Positions 52,990 to 62,571 of a stretch of 64,000 nucleotides of DNA are shown here, in pieces. The first letter of the stretch is position 1. Each line of letters begins with the position of its first letter. The position numbers and the translations under genes are program-made. Source of the stretch: UBA9926 sp913064795 (GTDB taxonomy: Bacteria > Pseudomonadota > Gammaproteobacteria > Pseudomonadales > Azotimanducaceae); contig JBJKZD010000006.1 of assembly GCA_045560765.1 (NCBI GenBank), forward strand, positions 1-64,000, written 5' to 3'. Under the pieces are notes generated by a model. That model was not told the origin of the DNA, ran no database searches, and was given only the letters and a program-made list of their open reading frames with translations.

Positions 52990-55923
52990 TCAACCCGTTA
53001 AGCTGCGGTAGACCTTAGAGAGTTCTTGAGGCAGCTGGTCAACATCTTGAATCACCATGTACTGACGATCAGGGCACATCGTACGAAGGTAATCGTGTCC
53101 AGAGGGATCGACTGTCAAGCAGAAGGACTGCACCCCTTGCTGCTTCGCTTCAACTAAGGCCTTCATCGTATCATGGATACCGTACTGACGGTCGTTCCGA
53201 TGCTCCCCATAATCATGATCTTGGGGGTAGCCGTCACTGATTATAATTAGCGCTTTAATTCGAGCTTCTGTCTCGACGAGCTGCATCGCCGCGTGGCGAA
53301 TTGCAGGCCCCATCCGAGTACTTCGGCACGCTTTCATGCCGCCTATCTTGGCTTTAGCTTTTTCGTTCAAAGGATCCGAGAATTGTTTGCACACCGTGTA
53401 CTCAACCTGATCTCGCCCATACCCGCTAAAACCACAAACTGCATAATGATCACCCAGAGCCTCGAGGGCTTGACTCATTTGAATGACTGCATGTTTTTCG
53501 AGGTCTATGATTTTTTCTCCCTCAGGCGGCGCAGCCAGGGGCTCATCGGACCAGTCGAAGTCGTGATAGACCGCCTCGACGGGGGGCGGCGCATTGGGAT
53601 CGGGCAGCCGATCATCCGTTGACGCGCTCATATCGATCAAAAACAATGCCGCCACATCACGACCCTGCCTATGGCGTTCGACATAGATGTTTTCCGAGGG
53701 TGTGAAGCCTGCTCGACGATCAATCACCGCATCGATCGCACGTTCTAGATCTAGGTCCTCTCCATCGCGCACCCCTCTTACCTTCACGAGCAACTCAGGT
53801 TTGAGACGACTCAACTGGCGACGGACTTGTTTTTGTAGTGCAGCATGATCCGAAACAGAGCGACGATAGTAGTCCGCATCCTCATCAGAATCTCGGATCT
53901 CGAACAAACGGCACCAGCGACGCCTGTAGTCTTGGATTTGATAATCCCACTCGTCATAGTAATAGCTTCTTGCAGTTGCCGGCTCCATAGGCGGGGAAAG
54001 CGGCGCTTTGAGCCCTCCCTTCGACTGAGGATCCTGATCAGTCTCAGAGATTGAGTCCGGCGCTTCGTCTAACTCCGTCATCATCATCGATTGATCTGAG
54101 TCAACGTCCCCCGCATGAAGTTCTTCAATGTCCAGCCCCTCGGGGTTGACCTTCAGGGAGATTCCTTCGGCATCCTCGTTAAGCACTTCACTGACTTCGA
54201 CATCGAGCTCTATCGGAGACCACTGCGGCAACGCCTGATCAAGGTCCAAAGCAACTCGATACGCAACCGTATTCGGTGCCCAAGAACCTTCTAGGGAGGT
54301 CGAGCTCAATATACTTACAACCTGTTCAACAGCATCCAGCGTATCTTTGACCTGAACCCCTGGAGAACGCAGCCCACTCATCGCGCTTTCTAGCCTTTCA
54401 AAAACAGCCCGATCTCCGTCTAGTTCTGATTGCCACCGACCATCGAGCCCGATCAGAAGCACCTGTTGCAAGGGGGAAAGCCCCTCGGGGTTTTGACGGC
54501 GTAGGGTTTGACTCGCTGACCGCTTGACTTCACTAAAACTGACTCGAGTACCCGGTAGCGCGTGCGACCAGCACCAATCAATTCGTGCGGCTTCCAAGGT
54601 TAAAAACAGTGATCGCGCAAGCTCCGGACGATCCGAAGTGCGACAGAACTTTCGAACCCCTGCCAACCCGGCAAGCGTGCCAAAACTCTGAAACCCCAGT
54701 TGATGCAATATCAACAATTTGTAAAACGTGAAATTGTCCAGACCCGTATCAAATTCGGTGACGTATTCGGGAACGACTATGTGTTGCCCATCAAACTTTT
54801 GAAGGATCACGAGGTTAGGGCTCGGGGCAGAATCTAACTGCAACGCTAAATTGTCTTCGGCGCGCTCATCAACCACCATTGGCCAAATCAAACCTGAAAC
54901 AGCGTGGGCGTACAGCCTTAACACTCTTTGCTTATCTTCGAAACGCACAAGGCCGCGTAACTCAGCAAGTCGATCGGTTGCCTCAGCGGACTCGAGAAGG
55001 AAGTAGGCTCTGGACCGAGCCTCATTATCTTTACAATAGTCGATGCCATGCGCTGCCCAAGCGAGACAAACCCCGAGATCATCTAGGGGTAAACGGCTCG
55101 ACGCGGTAATTAAGTGACTGCACGGGACCAAGGATTCAACCCGAAGCACCATTTGCACAAGGGCGTCATTTTCTAAGTCAATGGGGCGGGCGACAACCAT
55201 CGCCTCCAAGAGCGGCTTCAGGCCCGAACCTTGCCGCGATAGCCGCCGCATCACCCCAAGCCACTGCCGAATCACTGATCCGACGTGTTTCTCGAGTAAC
55301 ACGGGCTCATATTCGAGAACATCGAGACAGCTCTGAGGGTCAATTTCACTGATCTCGAATAGCTCGAGGTCAGTGAACGCACCCGATGAACGCTTGAGAA
55401 ACCGTGACAACGCGTTACGGTCAATCGATGAACTCATGTCGATCAAAGCGATCCATGCTTTGAGCGCGTTAAGGTCAGCGTACTCAGCCTTACGGCAGCT
55501 CTCGCTCAGAACTTGCACGAGCAATTGAGAAGCAAACTCGAATCGTGACTGAATGCGATATCCTAAACCCTCGATCGCCCTGAGCGCTTCCAAATCCTGC
55601 GGCGTTTTAAGACTGACGGCGACGAGGTCCCAGTAAACCCGTGCGGGTTCGAAATTAACTCGCGAGAGCGTCACGGCGACTTGGCCGCGTTCAAGCCAAA
55701 CTTTAAAACCTAACAAAGGAATCATCAGCGACGATTGTTTAATGAAGCCTGCTGCAGCTTCATAACCATGCCAGCCCGAACCCAACAGGGCTAAAACCGT
55801 TTCATCGAAGGCACTTCGAGCATCCGCCCCGAGATCCAGATGGGTAACCGCCCGCTCGTAATCCTCTGCTGTCCCAAGATGCTGCTTACGCAGTTGCTCT
55901 GCGACGCTAGCGGAATGAGTCAT
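52990..55923 (-). CDS. cbbO: CbbO/NorD-like protein with C-terminal VWA domain
   Basis: 977-residue cytoplasmic protein. The C-terminal von Willebrand A domain (about 770-975) carries the MIDAS motif DMSAST and later SRRMGPAIRH-like threonine and IIISDGYPQD. The long N-terminal region (1-590) is helical, followed by an acidic linker (about 575-640) rich in Asp/Glu. CbbO and NorD bind the adjacent AAA+ ring (CbbQ/NorQ) and target it to an enzyme, RuBisCO or nitric oxide reductase. Neither target is in the window. It lies 5 bases after the AAA+ gene. I use the CbbO name for family only. Confidence 0.85.
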   Translation of the reverse strand: MTHSASVAEQLRKQHLGTAEDYERAVTHLDLGADARSAFDETVLALLGSGWHGYEAAAGFIKQSSLMIPLLGFKVWLERGQVAVTLSRVNFEPARVYWDLVAVSLKTPQDLEALRAIEGLGYRIQSRFEFASQLLVQVLSESCRKAEYADLNALKAWIALIDMSSSIDRNALSRFLKRSSGAFTDLELFEISEIDPQSCLDVLEYEPVLLEKHVGSVIRQWLGVMRRLSRQGSGLKPLLEAMVVARPIDLENDALVQMVLRVESLVPCSHLITASSRLPLDDLGVCLAWAAHGIDYCKDNEARSRAYFLLESAEATDRLAELRGLVRFEDKQRVLRLYAHAVSGLIWPMVVDERAEDNLALQLDSAPSPNLVILQKFDGQHIVVPEYVTEFDTGLDNFTFYKLLILHQLGFQSFGTLAGLAGVRKFCRTSDRPELARSLFLTLEAARIDWCWSHALPGTRVSFSEVKRSASQTLRRQNPEGLSPLQQVLLIGLDGRWQSELDGDRAVFERLESAMSGLRSPGVQVKDTLDAVEQVVSILSSTSLEGSWAPNTVAYRVALDLDQALPQWSPIELDVEVSEVLNEDAEGISLKVNPEGLDIEELHAGDVDSDQSMMMTELDEAPDSISETDQDPQSKGGLKAPLSPPMEPATARSYYYDEWDYQIQDYRRRWCRLFEIRDSDEDADYYRRSVSDHAALQKQVRRQLSRLKPELLVKVRGVRDGEDLDLERAIDAVIDRRAGFTPSENIYVERHRQGRDVAALFLIDMSASTDDRLPDPNAPPPVEAVYHDFDWSDEPLAAPPEGEKIIDLEKHAVIQMSQALEALGDHYAVCGFSGYGRDQVEYTVCKQFSDPLNEKAKAKIGGMKACRSTRMGPAIRHAAMQLVETEARIKALIIISDGYPQDHDYGEHRNDRQYGIHDTMKALVEAKQQGVQSFCLTVDPSGHDYLRTMCPDRQYMVIQDVDQLPQELSKVYRSLTG

Positions 55924-55928
55924 CAGCG

Positions 55929-56807
55929 CTACTGCTCGGTCTCTGGAAAAATCGCCATGACCACGGCTTGCATCGCCTCTTGCACTTCGGGGTCATCCGA
56001 CACAGCTCGCGACACAGCGACATCACACGCCCGGTGGGGGAGCACACCGGCAACCATCATTTGCGCTGCATAAATCAAGAGCCGCGTGCTCACGCCTTCA
56101 TCAAAACCATGTTGTTTAAGATGCCTGACTTTGGTCCCAAGTAACGCGAGTTGTTGGGCCGCGGAGGGTTCGATACCGCTTTCATGGGCAATAATTTCTG
56201 CCTCTGCAGACTCACTCGGATAATCGAAATCGATGGCTACAAAACGCTGACGAGTGCTGGTCTTAAGGTCTTTGAGCACATTTTGATAACCAGGATTGTA
56301 GGAAATGACTAAAAGGAAATCTGGATGCGCATCAAGGATCAATCCGCGCTTTTCTATAGGAAGAATTCGGCGGTGATCTGTCAAAGCATGGATCAAGACC
56401 GTCGAGTCCTTTCGAGCTTCGACGATTTCGTCAAGGTAGCAGATCGATCCATCCTGAACAGCGCGAGTCAACGGACCGTCCTGCCAGAGGGTTTCATCGC
56501 CTTGTAACAAAAACCGCCCCACAAGATCCGTCGCCGAAAGATCCTCATGACAGGCGATGGTCTGAAGCGGGTACTCCAGCGCCTTCTGTCGGGCGTTCGC
56601 ATTAACCCCTCGAAATAAATGGTAGGCCATATACTCTACAAATCGCGTCTTTCCACACCCCGTTGGCCCCTTCAATAGAATCGGTAAACGCTGCTGGTAG
56701 GCCGCCTTAAAAAGCTCGACCTCATCGGCTACCGGTAGATAAAAAGGTTCCTGATCGAGCGTCGCCGATCCACTAACTGCTTCGGTCACTCGGTTTCTCC
56801 CTGCCAT
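55929..56807 (-). CDS. cbbQ: CbbQ/NirQ/NorQ family AAA+ ATPase
   Basis: 292-residue MoxR-class AAA+ ATPase that remodels a target enzyme. Walker A is GPTGCGKT at 47-54, Walker B ICYLDEIVEARKD, with sensor-1 ISYNPGYQ and the QRFVAIDFDYP arginine-finger region; C-terminal CbbQ_C-like tail from about 210. Paired with the VWA protein that follows by 5 bases. The start overlaps the enoyl-CoA hydratase stop by 22 bases. Target unknown. Confidence 0.92.
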   Translation of the reverse strand: MAGRNRVTEAVSGSATLDQEPFYLPVADEVELFKAAYQQRLPILLKGPTGCGKTRFVEYMAYHLFRGVNANARQKALEYPLQTIACHEDLSATDLVGRFLLQGDETLWQDGPLTRAVQDGSICYLDEIVEARKDSTVLIHALTDHRRILPIEKRGLILDAHPDFLLVISYNPGYQNVLKDLKTSTRQRFVAIDFDYPSESAEAEIIAHESGIEPSAAQQLALLGTKVRHLKQHGFDEGVSTRLLIYAAQMMVAGVLPHRACDVAVSRAVSDDPEVQEAMQAVVMAIFPETEQ

Positions 56808-57613
56808 TGGGGTGGACGTTTTTCTAAAAATGCTGCAACACCCTCACGAAAATCAGGGGTCTGACTCATCGAAACAATTTGTTGCTCACTGTAATGTACG
56901 GCACTGGCGACATCTTGATGCAAGTCTCGATAGATCTGGTATTTCGTGACTCGAAGGGCTCGCGGCGCATTGCGTGCAACGAGATCTTCAGCGTATTGTT
57001 GCACCGCGTCAGCCAATGCTTCCCGCGCAAACAACCCATTAAAAATACCCCAGTCCAAAGCTTCTTCACTGGTAAATCGGCGGGAAGAAAGTAGCAGATC
57101 GTTGGCGCGCGTCATTCCAACCATTCGCGGAAGCAGCCACGACAAACCATACTCCGCCGGGAAATTAAGCTTTCCGTGGGCTGTACTAAAAGCGGCATCT
57201 GGCACTGAAAAACGAAGATCTGCGAACAATGCGAGCGCGAGCCCCACACCCGCCGCCGCACCATTGACCGCTGCAATCACCGGCTTCGTGAGCCCAAAAT
57301 GAAAAGCAAACGCTGCATCAAACTCAGGTCGAAGGCCAAACCCAGGCCGGGCCATCGGATCCGGAGTTCCGGGATCGTATTGACCACGATTTGCATGACC
57401 TTCCAACGCCTGAGCATCTCCACCAACACAAAAACTTTTACCCGAGCCGGTAATCACGATCGCACGTATGTCTTGGTCTTGCTCAAGCTGCTCGAGCACC
57501 CAACGATATTCCGTATGCATTCGCCCGGTCCAAGCATTATGACGGTGCGGTCGATCTAACGTGATCCAACCGATCTGACCTCGGCGCGTAAGCGCGATCG
57601 TTTTAAGTTCCAC
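56786..57613 (-). CDS. enoyl-CoA hydratase/isomerase family protein
   Basis: 275-residue crotonase-fold enzyme. The oxyanion holes are in GKSFCVGGDAQAL and NGAAAGVGLALALFADLRF, and the C-terminal FREGVAAFLEKRPPQW is typical. The second catalytic Glu of hydratases is replaced at AEYGLSWLLPRMVG, where other members have a different residue, so isomerase or hydrolase activity is possible. It overlaps a downstream AAA+ gene by 22 bases, and its start overlaps the hydrolase gene upstream. Confidence 0.9.
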   Translation of the reverse strand: MELKTIALTRRGQIGWITLDRPHRHNAWTGRMHTEYRWVLEQLEQDQDIRAIVITGSGKSFCVGGDAQALEGHANRGQYDPGTPDPMARPGFGLRPEFDAAFAFHFGLTKPVIAAVNGAAAGVGLALALFADLRFSVPDAAFSTAHGKLNFPAEYGLSWLLPRMVGMTRANDLLLSSRRFTSEEALDWGIFNGLFAREALADAVQQYAEDLVARNAPRALRVTKYQIYRDLHQDVASAVHYSEQQIVSMSQTPDFREGVAAFLEKRPPQWQGETE

Positions 57614-58214
57614 TCAAGAGCCTACACATCGTTTTAGAAAGGATCTCATCATAACCACTAAAGAAGTGATCCGCGCCCTCAATCAGCGCCACTGATGACG
57701 CTCCAAAATAGCCCGTCAAGGTCTCGGGAGAGACAAACTGGTCTTCGGTTCCAGAGATCACAAAAAATGGGATATTTCCCGGTAGAACCGGAAGATCCGG
57801 AAGCAGCGACAAAGCCGGCGCAACCAAGATTACGCCTTTTGGCTTAGATCCTGGGACGTCAGAAGCCAGAGCGGACAGTGCAGCAACCGCACCAAAGGAA
57901 TACCCCATCCACCAGCCTTCACCGCCATTTCGGTCTAACACTGCAGCGGCCGCCTTCACATCCGCTGCGGCCGCATCAATTCCGCCAACAACACCCTCAG
58001 AAGCGCCCACCCCGGCGAAATTGAACTTCAGGCTGGAAATTCCCATCCCGAACGCTGCGTCATCGCACTCAGCGAGCACGCGATCATTCATCGTGCCGCC
58101 GAACTGAGGGTGCGGATGGCATAGTAACAATGCTTTAGAGCGATCCTGTGCTGACGGCCGCCAATGGGCTTGGATTCGGCCTTGGGGGCCCTTGATCCAT
58201 ATTTCCTCGACCAC
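57603..58214 (-). CDS. alpha/beta hydrolase of the COG2945 type
   Basis: 203-residue alpha/beta-hydrolase. LLCHPHPQFGGTMNDRVL is the family opening, GYSFGAVAALSAL the nucleophile elbow with Ser, and GADHFFSG near the C-terminus has the catalytic His. The start is GTG at 58214, preceded by GAGGAGGAAGC; an open frame runs on to 58331 but adds no family sequence. It overlaps the enoyl-CoA hydratase start by 11 bases. Confidence 0.88.
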   Translation of the reverse strand: MVEEIWIKGPQGRIQAHWRPSAQDRSKALLLCHPHPQFGGTMNDRVLAECDDAAFGMGISSLKFNFAGVGASEGVVGGIDAAAADVKAAAAVLDRNGGEGWWMGYSFGAVAALSALASDVPGSKPKGVILVAPALSLLPDLPVLPGNIPFFVISGTEDQFVSPETLTGYFGASSVALIEGADHFFSGYDEILSKTMCRLLSGT

Positions 58215-58583
58215 GCTTCCTCCTCTTTTTTCAATTTGTGACGGACCCTGACCAATCCAGGGTTTGACCGAATGTACTGCTAGCTTCCTACGCCTTATCG
58301 GGTCGCTCAAAGCCTCATATCCGAGAGCCACCTTATTGACATGGTTTAACCCCCGGCGCTCAAACTAACCCCTTCGTCACAGACTTTTCAACCGCGACAT
58401 CCAGCCTAAGACCTTTTCATTGATACTGTTCAACGGGGCTCATAGTCGTTAACGCTTTTGAAAAAGGTAAAGCCGCCTTCTCTTGGGTCTGCTCACAGGA
58501 GCCCAGCGATGAAAATGCACAATAGCAACACGAGGCCGTGGTCGGCCATGCTAGACTGAGAGAATAACAAGCGCAGAGTATGC
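58215..58583. other. gene-free divergent spacer
   Basis: Holds the promoters of the hydrolase cluster and of fxsA, but I see no convincing pair of boxes. No repeat is present. Confidence 0.45.
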
Positions 58584-59030
58584 ATGCTAAAAATACTGAT
58601 TGTTGGCTTTCCCTTCCTGGAACTCATCGGATTGTTGCTCTTTGCAGAGGCAGCCGGGTCGATGTGGACGCTCCTAGAAATCGTACTGACGCTGTTACTT
58701 GGCGTGCAGTTCATTAAGCGATCTGGGCAGTCCATTCAATCCAGCTTGGGTGCGCTACAACGAATGGGCACACAGTCTGCCTCTGAAATAATCAATCCAA
58801 TTAAAGGCATCATTGGTGGTTTGCTGCTCTGCGTGCCTGGGCTGCTCTCTGACGGTGTCGCGGTGATCATCCTACTTGGCTACTTTAGAGGCGGCGCTCA
58901 TTCCACCTCCTATACTACGGGACGACAGCCCCCCTTTGAAGATGGCCCCCTGGACAGCCAGAGGCCATCGGGCCGAATCATTGAAGGCGAATACTCGGCT
59001 GAGGTCTTAGTTAAAAAAGAGGATGTTTGA
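58584..59030 (+). CDS. fxsA: FxsA family membrane protein
   Basis: 148-residue inner-membrane protein with three or four hydrophobic segments in the first 110 residues and a hydrophilic tail. It matches FxsA, which in E. coli suppresses F exclusion of phage T7 by an unknown mechanism. Family marks are FPFLELIGLLLF at the start and GGLLLCVPGLLSDGVAVIILLG. It often lies next to groESL; here it does not. The start follows AGCGCAGAGTATGC. Confidence 0.9.
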   Translation: MLKILIVGFPFLELIGLLLFAEAAGSMWTLLEIVLTLLLGVQFIKRSGQSIQSSLGALQRMGTQSASEIINPIKGIIGGLLLCVPGLLSDGVAVIILLGYFRGGAHSTSYTTGRQPPFEDGPLDSQRPSGRIIEGEYSAEVLVKKEDV

Positions 59031-59208
59031 GGGCTTTGAAACCCAAAGCAGACACAATGGATCATCGAGCAGGGTCTCGGGCTCCGTGGGCAAAGGTGCG
59101 TTTCCCTTCATGGGACAGGGCTCAGAATCCATCAGCGCCCAAGACCGAGGGGCCTCAATCAAGCTGACTTGCCGTTAGGATGGCTCTGAAACCCGAAAAA
59201 GCATCGTT

Positions 59209-60384
59209 TCAAAGCCCCAAAACCTGTTGAGCGATAATATTCTTCTGGATCTCACTCGCGCCTCCAGCAATCGTGTAGCCACGATGATGAAAAAGTGCGC
59301 TGGCGATCATTTCAGTTTCAGGAGATCCAATCGGACCACTGGACTCCCTCCGCAATGTGCCGTCAACCGGAAGACCGTAATACTGCACGATTTCGAATAA
59401 CAACTGATCTTGGGCCTGGATCAATTGACTACCCTGTAATTTCAGCATGGAGGGCTCAGCACCAACATGCCCCCCTTGATCGAATTTCGACAACAACCTG
59501 AGGGCCATTGATTCCAGCGATGCGAGTCGGATCTCGATCGTTCCTAAGCGCTTTTTAAACTGGTCATCCGCCTCGAGCCCCAACTCATCAAAAAGCGCCT
59601 TGACTCTGCTCAATACCCGTTTGTTCTCGGCCACTCGGGACACCATGAGACGCTCGTTACCCAACAGGTTTTTTGCAACCGTCCAGCCCGCATTTTCCTC
59701 ACCCAGCCGATCCTCGCGAGGGACCCTAACATCATCGAAAAAAACTTGGTTCCACAATCGCTTACCATTGAAAGCCAGCAAGGGTTCGACTGTTATCCCG
59801 GGTGAGTCCATTCGAAGCAATAAGAACGAAATGCCCAATTGCTTCTTTGCGTCGGGGTCTGTGCGGACCAATAAGAAAATGTGGTCCGCCTGCTCCGCAC
59901 CAGAGGTCCAGATTTTGGAACCGTTGATGCAATAATGATCACCTTGAATCTCAGCACGCGTTGAAAGACCTGCCAAATCTGAACCTGCGCCTGGCTCGGA
60001 GTAGCCCTGACACCACTGGATCTCAGCACTTCTAATCTTGGGCAGATAATAGGCTTTTTGAGCCTCCGACCCATATTTAATGATTGCGGGCCCCACCATG
60101 TTGAAGCCAAACCCTTGGGTCTCCGGCGCATGATGTTTGCGCATCAACACTTCGAACTGATGGCGGCGTCGCATCGACCATCCTGTACCCCCATATTCTA
60201 CCGGCCAATTAGGCGCGACCCATCCAACCTGATTTAATTTACGAGTCCAATCGTCGCGCATAGCCCGGGGCACCTCTAAAGAAAGTGCTACCCGCCGCTG
60301 AAGCTCGGGATCCAGTTCTGCCTGAATAAATGCCTCAACCTGTGACTCAAATTCCCGTTCTTCGGCGTCGAGCTGAAAACGCAT
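59209..60384 (-). CDS. acyl-CoA dehydrogenase
   Basis: 391-residue acyl-CoA dehydrogenase. It shows APNWPVEYGGTGWSMRRRHQ, CQGYSEPGAGSDLAGLSTRA, KIWTSGAEQADHIFLLVR, FFDDVRVPREDRLGEENAGW and the C-terminal GGASEIQKNIIAQQVLGL. Of the five dehydrogenases here it is closest to the one at 46658. The gene is alone, convergent with fxsA. Confidence 0.93.
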   Translation of the reverse strand: MRFQLDAEEREFESQVEAFIQAELDPELQRRVALSLEVPRAMRDDWTRKLNQVGWVAPNWPVEYGGTGWSMRRRHQFEVLMRKHHAPETQGFGFNMVGPAIIKYGSEAQKAYYLPKIRSAEIQWCQGYSEPGAGSDLAGLSTRAEIQGDHYCINGSKIWTSGAEQADHIFLLVRTDPDAKKQLGISFLLLRMDSPGITVEPLLAFNGKRLWNQVFFDDVRVPREDRLGEENAGWTVAKNLLGNERLMVSRVAENKRVLSRVKALFDELGLEADDQFKKRLGTIEIRLASLESMALRLLSKFDQGGHVGAEPSMLKLQGSQLIQAQDQLLFEIVQYYGLPVDGTLRRESSGPIGSPETEMIASALFHHRGYTIAGGASEIQKNIIAQQVLGL

Positions 60385-60804
60385 GCATACTCCTTATCCG
60401 CGGTCGAGACGCCGCATCAGTGATTGGGCTTATGGAACTTGAGCTACAATTGAAAACCCCAAAATTCCCAAGGTCAACCTCTCAAACCCTCGATTTTCCG
60501 TCAATTTATGCTTCCGTTCAGAGTCAAAGCCAACAGTCGTCCGATAACAGACGAGTCTTGTCGAGTCGGATCCACCCCAATCCTTTTGACTGGGTTAGCC
60601 CTTTAGGCTGATAGCAAAGGCCACCTTGCAATCAGGGCATTGATACATACTATCTCGGTGCGAAATTGTATCGCTTACTAATCGATCGAGCAGCTTGAAT
60701 ACAGCCCTGCGCAAGTCGTCGAGGGGAGATCTCTTTCGAATCTTCACTCAATTCGATACTATCGGCGCTCCCTACTCCAAAAGCATCTGCACGCACATCG
60801 TCTT
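60385..60804. other. gene-free divergent spacer
   Basis: Between the dehydrogenase and the second ABC exporter. A frame of 93 codons from 60330 has no family content. No repeat, RNA or clear promoter is seen. Confidence 0.5.
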
Positions 60805-62571
60805 ATGACCGTATTGATTACGCTGCGCCGCTTGGCGCCTTTGGTCCACAACCACGCCCTCGCCTTCTGGGGGGGGATGCTTGGGCTACTCGCAGCCCGA
60901 TTGTTTGAAGCCTACATCCCCTACCTGCTTAAGGAGGGCATCGATTACCTGGCCACCGCAACAGATAGCAGCAGACCGGCAGACAGCTTTTCTGCCGAAC
61001 TCGGTCCAATTGCCCTGGCCATCGCGGGATGCGTCACCGCTCAAATTATCGTGACCATTATCAGCCGCATCCTGATACGACGCGTCGGTGTTTATGCCGC
61101 ATTCGAGCTTCGAAATCAGCTCTTTGAACATCTACAGCGCCAGGGACCGATCTTCTACAGCGGTTATCCCATTGGCGACCTGATGGCCCGAGCCATCAAC
61201 GATATCACCCGGGTCCGAGAACTGATTGCAGGCACCTCAAGAACCACAATGGTCCTAGTCTTTACTGCGGTGGTCGGTCTTATCTTTATGTTGAATTTAT
61301 CCTGGCAATTGACCCTGGCTGTCTTGATACCCGCTCCCCTCATCACCTTTTTTGCCAGTTACTACGCGAAACGTATATTTTTAAAATCACAAAAAACTCA
61401 AGAGGGTTTCGCCGAGCTATCGACTTTTGTTCAGCAAAACCTCAATGGAATCAGGACTGTACAAGCTATGTCACAGGAGCAGCATGAGATAAAGCGCTTT
61501 GGACAGACCAATCAAAAGTTTGCCGATGACAACATTGCCCTCTTTACCGACAGCTCCGCGGTCGGGGCGATCATGCCGGTTATCGCCGCGGTGTCGACGC
61601 TTATCATTGTCGCCTACGGATCTTACCTCTATACGATGGGCCAAATTACCCTGGGAACATTCACTGCTTTTTTTTCGTATTTGGCTCTGCTGCTTTGGCC
61701 CATTCGGGAAGCAGGCTCGATCGTCACCCAATGGCAGCGCGGTATTTCAGGAACAGCTCGAGTCTTCGAGATTTTAGACCACACGCCTGAGATCTCTGAT
61801 TTCGCCGAATCCGAACACCCTGAGTTAACCGGTCGAATTGAAGTGTGTGATCTCAGTTATCGCTACCAGAACAAAGACAAAGACGCGCTCTCAGGGGTCT
61901 CTTTTAAGGTTGATGCAGGAGAGACGTTGGCCATCATCGGACGAGTCGGCTCGGGAAAATCCACACTACTGAGACTATTGGTAAGGCTGCTTGATCCCAG
62001 TCGTGGGGACATTCTCCTCGACGGTCGGTCGATCCAATCCTTTCCGCTTGCCTACCTTCGCCAAAACGTGTGTCTCGTCTTGCAAGATCCCTTTCTCTTC
62101 GCCGACAGTCTGGGCGACAACATTGCCTATGATGATCAAGACCGCACAACCGAAGATATTATGCGCTCCGCAGAGATCGCTGCGCTCACGGGCACCATTG
62201 AATCTTTTCCAGAAGGCATTGCAACCATGCTTGGTGAACGGGGCGTGACCCTATCGGGGGGACAAAAGCAGAGAGCCGCCCTTGCCAGGGGTATCATTAG
62301 AATGAGCCCGCTCTTGGTCTTAGACGACTGTTTTTCGGCGGTCGACACCGAAACCGAAGAACATATTCTCTCCGGTCTAAAGAATTTGAGACAAGGATTA
62401 ACCACGCTCATTGTCTCTAACCGAGTCTCAACGGCGCGACATGCGGATCAGATTATCGTGCTTGATGAGGGTTGTATTATCGAAACCGGAAGCCACGACA
62501 CGCTGCTTGCAGCCAATGGTTTTTACAGTGACCTCGAGCGCAAACAACGCTTTGTTGAGGCACCCGCCTGA
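60805..62571 (+). CDS. mdlA: ABC exporter half-transporter with degenerate ATPase site (MdlA-like)
   Basis: 588-residue inner-membrane half-transporter: six hydrophobic segments in about 1-320, nucleotide-binding domain about 345-580. Walker A is GRVGSGKST, the signature LSGGQKQR and Walker B LLVLDDCFSAVD, with Asp in place of the catalytic Glu. The H-loop reads LIVSNRVSTA, with Asn in place of the usual His, so this subunit's consensus for ATP hydrolysis is doubly lost. It is coupled by TGATG to the next half-transporter, which should supply the active site. Cargo unknown. Confidence 0.93.
   Translation: MTVLITLRRLAPLVHNHALAFWGGMLGLLAARLFEAYIPYLLKEGIDYLATATDSSRPADSFSAELGPIALAIAGCVTAQIIVTIISRILIRRVGVYAAFELRNQLFEHLQRQGPIFYSGYPIGDLMARAINDITRVRELIAGTSRTTMVLVFTAVVGLIFMLNLSWQLTLAVLIPAPLITFFASYYAKRIFLKSQKTQEGFAELSTFVQQNLNGIRTVQAMSQEQHEIKRFGQTNQKFADDNIALFTDSSAVGAIMPVIAAVSTLIIVAYGSYLYTMGQITLGTFTAFFSYLALLLWPIREAGSIVTQWQRGISGTARVFEILDHTPEISDFAESEHPELTGRIEVCDLSYRYQNKDKDALSGVSFKVDAGETLAIIGRVGSGKSTLLRLLVRLLDPSRGDILLDGRSIQSFPLAYLRQNVCLVLQDPFLFADSLGDNIAYDDQDRTTEDIMRSAEIAALTGTIESFPEGIATMLGERGVTLSGGQKQRAALARGIIRMSPLLVLDDCFSAVDTETEEHILSGLKNLRQGLTTLIVSNRVSTARHADQIIVLDEGCIIETGSHDTLLAANGFYSDLERKQRFVEAPA

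Noticed and set aside
52990..56807. RuBisCO or nitric oxide reductase operon around the CbbQ/CbbO pair
   Set aside because: No large or small subunit and no norB/norC frames are within the window.
60330..60611. 93-codon frame in the spacer before the second exporter
   Set aside because: It overlaps the start of the acyl-CoA dehydrogenase gene, shows no family signature and has no good ribosome site.
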